Assembly (NCBI GenBank): GCA_036939355.1 | Contig: JALLAP010001442.1 | Location: forward strand, 1-23,086 | Reading direction: 5' to 3' | From: Thalassiosira profunda | Lineage: Eukaryota; Bacillariophyta; Thalassiosirophyceae; Thalassiosirales; Thalassiosiraceae | Length of the DNA stretch: 23,086 nt | In this document: in pieces, positions 18,783 to 23,086 of the stretch | Position numbering within the stretch: the stretch's first letter is position 1 | Layout of the letters: every line of letters begins with the position of its first letter | The notes under the pieces: generated by a model | What the model was told of the DNA's origin: nothing | Database searches by the model: none | Seen by the model: only the letters and a program-made list of their open reading frames with translations | Translations under genes and position numbers: made by a program

Positions 18783-20981
18783 CTATACCGGCACGAAGCG
18801 CACCTCCGCAACGTGGTACCGGTTCATCCATTGGACCTGACGCCGCGCATAGCGAGCAATGCCCTTCGTCGTCTCGATCTTGTAGTCCTTGGTCCTCCAG
18901 CACGTCGCTGTGGCCGTGTTGTTGGGCCCGTTCGTCTCCTTGTAGCACCGCCCGCAGAGGCCGACGTGACCGATGCCGCGGACGAAATCGGCCAGACGGA
19001 ACACGACGGGCGGATCGCCCTTGCCCGGCTCGACGTTGAGGAGGACTCCGTCCTCTGGCACCACAAAAGCAGGATCGCCGCCAAAGAGTTTGATCGAGCG
19101 GTTGCTCTTCTTGAGCGGGAGCTTGGGGTCGGCGTTGCCGTCGGCCTGCACGAAGAACTTTTTGCCGCTCTTCGCGTACGCCTTGAGCAACTTGTCCAAA
19201 TCGTCGATGGCGGCCGCGTTCGTGGCGTGATGCGCCGAGGTGTTGCCCGCGTTCGCCTTCGTGCCCTCGTAGGCCGTCTTGAGGGCCTTCCTCAGCTCGG
19301 GGAGGAGCAAGGGCTTGCCGTCGTCGTCTGTCTCGTCCCGCAGGGCGTTGTACCGCTTCACGGGCTCGTCCACCGCTCTGATCGAGCGCACCAAGCTCTC
19401 GGCCGCGTTCGGAATCGTCCGCTGCGCCGATGCAAGCTTCAGAGCTCGCGGGGCCCAGAGCTTGTCGAGGCTCATGCGATCCACGCCGTCCTCGGGGCGC
19501 CGGGCGATCAGCAGCCGCACGTTGTGGCCGAAGACGGCGCGATTGTGACGGTTCTGCACCAAATTGGTGCAGTCGGGCTGGTTGAGGTTGAGCGCGGCGC
19601 CGACCACGCGGTTCTTCAGGTCATGGCCCGACGAGTTGGAAGCGTAGTGATCCATCATGATGAACTGGACGGTCGTGCAGCAGTGGTGGAACCAGATGTT
19701 GTCCTGGACGGGACGGTCCAAGCTCGTGTCGGGGACGAGGGTGCTGTTCGGCTCCTCGATCAGCTTGCGGAAGTTGAACAGCCAATGCGCCGACAGGGCC
19801 ACTCCCTCGGCGCGAGTGAGCAGGCGCGGTCCGATTCGCACGCCGTTCTTGGCGAAGATGAGCTTGCACCACGGGCAGAAGACGACGAGGATGCGGAGCT
19901 TGTCGTCTCCGTCCCACACTAGCTTGAGGACGTAGATTCCGTAGAAGGTCCAAACGACGAACCATCCGCTCCCGGCCTCGTGGCCGAGGAGAGTCTCGCG
20001 CTCCTCGGTCAGGTAGGTGACCAAGCTGCCGCTCACGGTCGCCTTCCACGCCTCGTGGCACTTGTCGGCCGCTCCGAAGCCGCCGTCGATTTCCAGGACG
20101 CAGATATCCTCGAGGACGACCACATCCACCGCATCCCAACGTTTCTCGTCGGGGTACTCGTCCGCAGCAAAGCACTCCGCGACGGACGTGGGATTTTCGA
20201 CGGGCGAGCTGTCGAAGGCGTTCGGCGCATCCCCGCCCAAGACACACTTGGAGATCACCTCCTTTGCAAAGTGGTGGTTGGGCGGGAGCGACGGCGTCCG
20301 GCCGTTGGGCCACGCGAGCCGCTTGCGGGAGAACGAGTGCGACTCCGTCGAGGCGATCTCCCACTCCTGCTGGGTGGAGAAGATCGCGGGCATCGCCGCC
20401 CTGAGGTTGGAGAACACCTCCTGCTCGCCCTCGTGGAAGTACTCGTCGGAGACCTTGTTGTTGATGGGCTCGTTGCAGGCCGACTCCTCCTCGATCTCAA
20501 GTCCGCGCCTCCGCATCGACTCCTGCATTCCAATCTCCAGCACGTTCACCCCGAAGCGGCGGAGGCGGCCGTCCTGCTCGAAGGCGCCCCCGACGGTCTT
20601 GCACTCCTCGGAATCGGCCACCATGGAGTGGAGGTCGATCTGCTTTGCAGTGGGGAGGCCGTTCATGCCGTATCCCACGGCCTCCGCGAGTGTCTTGGGA
20701 TACCTCGGGCACCGGAGCTCCCGGCAAAGGTCAAGCACCATGTCCGTCACCCCGCGCTGGACGTCCTCCCTCATGTTGTCGATGTCGTTGACGGCCGTGA
20801 CCGTCGGCGGGGGCAGGAACTTCCACGCGTGCTCCTTCTCGTACTCCACCGTCCGATTGTCTCCTCGGGTGGTCCCGCCGCCCTTGCCCCGCTCCCCATG
20901 GAAGTAGGTGAAGGCACCCCGGCGGTTGATGGAGAACATCTCGTGGTTCCTTTTTGCACTCCTTGCGGGCGCTGTCTGCAT
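18783..20981 (-). CDS. Unrecognised 732-residue protein with a C-terminal Cys motif
   Basis: One long frame covers 732 residues from the ATG at 20981. An internal ATG at 20939 would remove 14 residues, and the frame stays open upstream to 21077 without another ATG. I do not recognise the family. Residues 1-100 are basic and polar. Residues about 290-420 contain an Asp-rich strand pattern (DAVDVVVLEDICVLEIDGG), an aromatic stretch and CPWC, which could be part of an alpha/beta catalytic domain. A His/Cys cluster WFHHCCTTVQF follows. Near the C-terminus GLCGRCYKE, then TCW, could bind zinc. No signal peptide or clear membrane helix is seen. The gene is tail-to-tail with the FAR1-like gene. An element-encoded protein is possible but unproven. 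GC-rich codon use supports real coding. Confidence 0.7.
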   Translation of the reverse strand: MQTAPARSAKRNHEMFSINRRGAFTYFHGERGKGGGTTRGDNRTVEYEKEHAWKFLPPPTVTAVNDIDNMREDVQRGVTDMVLDLCRELRCPRYPKTLAEAVGYGMNGLPTAKQIDLHSMVADSEECKTVGGAFEQDGRLRRFGVNVLEIGMQESMRRRGLEIEEESACNEPINNKVSDEYFHEGEQEVFSNLRAAMPAIFSTQQEWEIASTESHSFSRKRLAWPNGRTPSLPPNHHFAKEVISKCVLGGDAPNAFDSSPVENPTSVAECFAADEYPDEKRWDAVDVVVLEDICVLEIDGGFGAADKCHEAWKATVSGSLVTYLTEERETLLGHEAGSGWFVVWTFYGIYVLKLVWDGDDKLRILVVFCPWCKLIFAKNGVRIGPRLLTRAEGVALSAHWLFNFRKLIEEPNSTLVPDTSLDRPVQDNIWFHHCCTTVQFIMMDHYASNSSGHDLKNRVVGAALNLNQPDCTNLVQNRHNRAVFGHNVRLLIARRPEDGVDRMSLDKLWAPRALKLASAQRTIPNAAESLVRSIRAVDEPVKRYNALRDETDDDGKPLLLPELRKALKTAYEGTKANAGNTSAHHATNAAAIDDLDKLLKAYAKSGKKFFVQADGNADPKLPLKKSNRSIKLFGGDPAFVVPEDGVLLNVEPGKGDPPVVFRLADFVRGIGHVGLCGRCYKETNGPNNTATATCWRTKDYKIETTKGIARYARRQVQWMNRYHVAEVRFVPV
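20952..20966 (+). repeat. Direct repeat, copy 2
   Basis: TTTTGCACTCCTTGC, identical to 16797-16811, lies within the first codons of the unrecognised minus-strand gene, between its two candidate start codons. Confidence 0.5.
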
Positions 20982-22065
20982 TGCTTTTGGGTCGGGGTAC
21001 TCATTTGGGAGCTTTGGAGTCCAACTTTCACTGATAGAAACGCCGTACGGACATTTGCTGACAAACCGAGGGCACACAAAGTGTTGGACTCTCTGTTCAA
21101 ACTGGAGCTCAACGCACAGACTGACTTAGACTTACTTCGGGCGTCCAGCACACACCTCCAAAGAGACTGGAACCTCCGAGAAAAGCACAGGGTGAGAGAA
21201 CAGCGCCCAAAGAACCCATTTTGCTGGACTCAAAATTTTACCAAGTGGTGCAGTATCAGTATCACAATCACAAGAGACGCGGGGAAGCCGTGTGTTTGGA
21301 GCCGTTGGAGAGGAGATGAAAGGGAAGCAAGGGAAGCAGGGGATCTTCCAGCATCGGACTAACTCATGAAGATTCTGCGGGGGGACTCCCCCACACTTTT
21401 CAGTATCTATTTTTCACTCCTTTGTTTCACTTCACCTTCTCACCTTTCTCACCTTCATCAGTCCGTACATAATTGCAGATGTCGTAATCACACAACCTTT
21501 AACCAGCCAAGCACCAAGCAGAGTGCAGCTCATTTCCTTGGTGGTCTTCTGGTGCGTCCCTGCGTGCACACGCTGCTTTGCCCGCCCCTCCGGCTCAGCC
21601 AACACTCTTTTTTCTCTCTCCTCAAGCAACTCACACAGAGAATATTGAGAACCCGTTGCTGTCACTGCGACTTTCTGTCGGCTTCGCAGACACCACGTCA
21701 GTGCCCTGCCTGCAGCCAAGCAGCTGGCGAAAACTCGATCCACGTCGTCGCATTGAAGTCACATCTCACACCAAAACACGTGGACCCTGGCTTTTTTGTG
21801 AGGAACACCGCCTCACAACTCACAAACGCTGACCTCCGTCATCCTCGCCCGCCTGCTTTGAGGTGGTCCTGCTGCCACATCAATCATGTGCGCCAGCCGC
21901 GGCGGCAGCGCCACACCCTCGCTCCTCGGCGCCCTCGCTCGGCATTGTCTCATCATTTCCATGCACCTTATTTGACCGCACAACGTTGCGGCGGGGGCTT
22001 TGTTGCAGCTTCTAGAGGCAGCGTCTCAAGAGAGGTCAGCACTGCATTGCAAATCGACGGTCGAA
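20982..22065. other. Intergenic region between the unknown gene and the disordered-protein gene
   Basis: This 1084-bp stretch separates two divergent genes. It is less GC-rich than its neighbours and has a pyrimidine-rich tract with repeated TCACCTT near 21424-21458. A plus-strand frame at 21366-22076 (236 codons) begins with ATG but has a Cys/His/Arg/Ser-rich composition without a domain and overlaps the next start, so I do not call it. I see no RNA gene. Promoters for both flanking genes are presumably here. Confidence 0.45.
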
Positions 22066-23086
22066 ATGCATGCTGACCAAGCCTCGGCGGGATCGACCGC
22101 GTCGTCCCAAGGCGGCGGGTCTCCCTCTCTCCCTCAGCCGGCGCACGATGCGGCGCGCGGTGCCCTCCAAGATCCTCCGTCGGCCGCCATGAATGGCTCT
22201 TCAAGCCGCCCACAAGCAGGGCATCCTCTCCCGCAGCGACCGCCGCAGCTCGACCCCAGCATCCTCGCGCGCATGGTCACCGCGCAAGGGGCGCAAGGCC
22301 CCGGGGCCGCGGGCCTCGCGCCCTTCCGCGTGGCGTCGATGCAGGAGTTTCGACGGTCGCGGAACAGCCTGAACACGGTGCATGAAGCGTCGCAGCAGCC
22401 CCGTCCTATGGCAGCGCCGAACCAGGCGTTCGCTCTGAATATGAATAGACCCTCGGTGCCATCCGGCGCCGGGCCGCGGGCCTCGGAGAACCCGCTGTTG
22501 AAGATGATGGAGGCGCGGATGGCGGCGAAGGCCGCTGGGGCGTCGACGTCGTCTGCGGCTGCGGCATCGCAGCCGGCGCTGCCTACCATCGCACAGTCGC
22601 CCTCTCCTCCGCCTGTCGTTGGCGCCGAGAACAACGCAGCGTTGCAGGCCTCCATCAGCAAATGGGCTGGAATGGGCGGTGCCGCGTCGAGCGCCGCCGC
22701 CGGAGCCGAGAAGAAGCCCATGGACAAGCCAACCGTTCAGTCTCCGCAGGTGGTTGCTGCAACGGGGTCGCCTTCGGGCAGGGCGCCGTTGAGCGCCAAG
22801 CAGATCGACTTGTTGAAGGAGCTGACCGCGTCCCAGGATGGGAATGCAGGTGCCCCAGCCGTGCAGCAGCCTGCGCAGCCAACAGAGAAAGAGTTGCTCT
22901 TCCAGATGCTAGTATCTCAAGCCAGTGGAACCGGTCTAAGTCCAACAGCTGGAGCGCAAGCACCTGTTATGGGCAGGCTCCCGCCAAGCCTGTTACCGGT
23001 GCGAAACAATGCCCAGCCAGGCCTCGCTCGGTGCGCCGTGTCCTTGGCAGAAGTGGACAGGCTGAGGAGGGCGAACCAGGCGATCC
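22066..23086 (+). CDS. Disordered Ala/Pro/Ser/Gln-rich protein, partial (C-terminus beyond window)
   Basis: The plus frame is open from the ATG at 22066 to the window end (340 codons, no stop). An in-frame stop at 21973-21975 and no ATG between support this start. The visible part is low in complexity: Ala, Pro, Ser, Gln and Gly dominate, with a few short predicted helices such as ENPLLKMMEARMAAKAAG and LSAKQIDLLKELTASQ, and EKELLFQMLVSQASG. No known domain, signal peptide or membrane segment is visible. Short helices in a disordered chain are typical of transcription, RNA-granule or scaffold proteins, but this is only a suggestion. The missing C-terminus may hold the informative domain. Confidence 0.7.
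   Translation, partial: MHADQASAGSTASSQGGGSPSLPQPAHDAARGALQDPPSAAMNGSSSRPQAGHPLPQRPPQLDPSILARMVTAQGAQGPGAAGLAPFRVASMQEFRRSRNSLNTVHEASQQPRPMAAPNQAFALNMNRPSVPSGAGPRASENPLLKMMEARMAAKAAGASTSSAAAASQPALPTIAQSPSPPPVVGAENNAALQASISKWAGMGGAASSAAAGAEKKPMDKPTVQSPQVVAATGSPSGRAPLSAKQIDLLKELTASQDGNAGAPAVQQPAQPTEKELLFQMLVSQASGTGLSPTAGAQAPVMGRLPPSLLPVRNNAQPGLARCAVSLAEVDRLRRANQAI

Noticed and set aside
19980..21362. Plus-strand frame of 460 codons opposite the unknown 732-residue gene
   Set aside because: Its composition (Leu/Val/Glu/Arg/His-rich) is typical of an antisense shadow. The minus strand is open for longer and has a more protein-like composition.
18690..21369. CTAACTCATGA at 18690-18700 and 21359-21369 as element ends
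   Set aside because: An 11-base match is expected dozens of times by chance in a window of this length, and the copies do not bracket a sensible unit.
21366..22076. Plus-strand 236-codon frame
   Set aside because: It has no domain, an odd Cys/His/Arg/Ser composition, and overlaps the next gene start by 11 bases. It may be chance in a long gap, though a transcript would reopen the case.

Overview
The window looks like nuclear DNA of a GC-rich eukaryotic protist. A eukaryotic-type tRNA-Ile(AAT) has good internal A and B boxes. Short GT-AG introns (61, 66, 67, 83 and 164 nt) can be placed exactly in two genes, and the other genes read as single exons. The gene families best match a stramenopile of diatom, bolidophyte or pelagophyte type: a RING-like/Sel1/MYND protein, a CBM14 plus GH19-like chitinase with a CCWWGRG motif, and a diatom-like MHS transporter. 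This lineage is inferred from remembered family features, not from a search. The sequence is a scaffold: single N bases at 5675 and 8187 each join two contigs whose ends overlap but were not merged. Each join falsely breaks the reading frame of a real gene.

Left part (1-6479). A secreted cupin-like protein (minus, cut by the window edge) is divergent from a coiled-coil protein (2035-3153, plus), with a 482-bp promoter region holding two CACGTG sites. The coiled-coil gene converges on a PHOSPHO-type HAD phosphatase (3255-4196, minus). That gene is divergent from a type II membrane glycosyltransferase (4445-6479, plus), which is intact once the duplicated contig end is discounted.

Middle (6666-12174). 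This is a chitin locus. A 1041-residue fungal class IV-like chitin synthase with a cytochrome b5-like segment (minus) lies downstream of, and on the same strand as, a secreted chitin-binding GH19-like chitinase (minus). The glycosyltransferase converges on the synthase from the other side. Synthesis and turnover of chitin are therefore encoded side by side.

Right-middle (12441-16791). A five-exon RING-like/Sel1/MYND gene has a 14-bp tandem duplication that appears to have shifted its C-terminal frame past an older stop. Next come a two-exon metabolite:H+ symporter-like MFS gene with a calcium-loop-like insertion, and the tRNA-Ile gene.

Right part (16792-23086). A gene-poor stretch contains a perfect 18-bp inverted repeat. 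It is followed by a tail-to-tail pair: a FAR1/MULE-type DNA-binding protein that ends exactly where its last zinc ligands should be, and an unrecognised 732-residue protein. An 18-nt direct repeat (17 of 18 matching) brackets most of this block, one copy lying just after the tRNA. The pair may be remains of a mobile element. The window ends inside a disordered, Ala/Pro/Ser/Gln-rich protein of unknown role.
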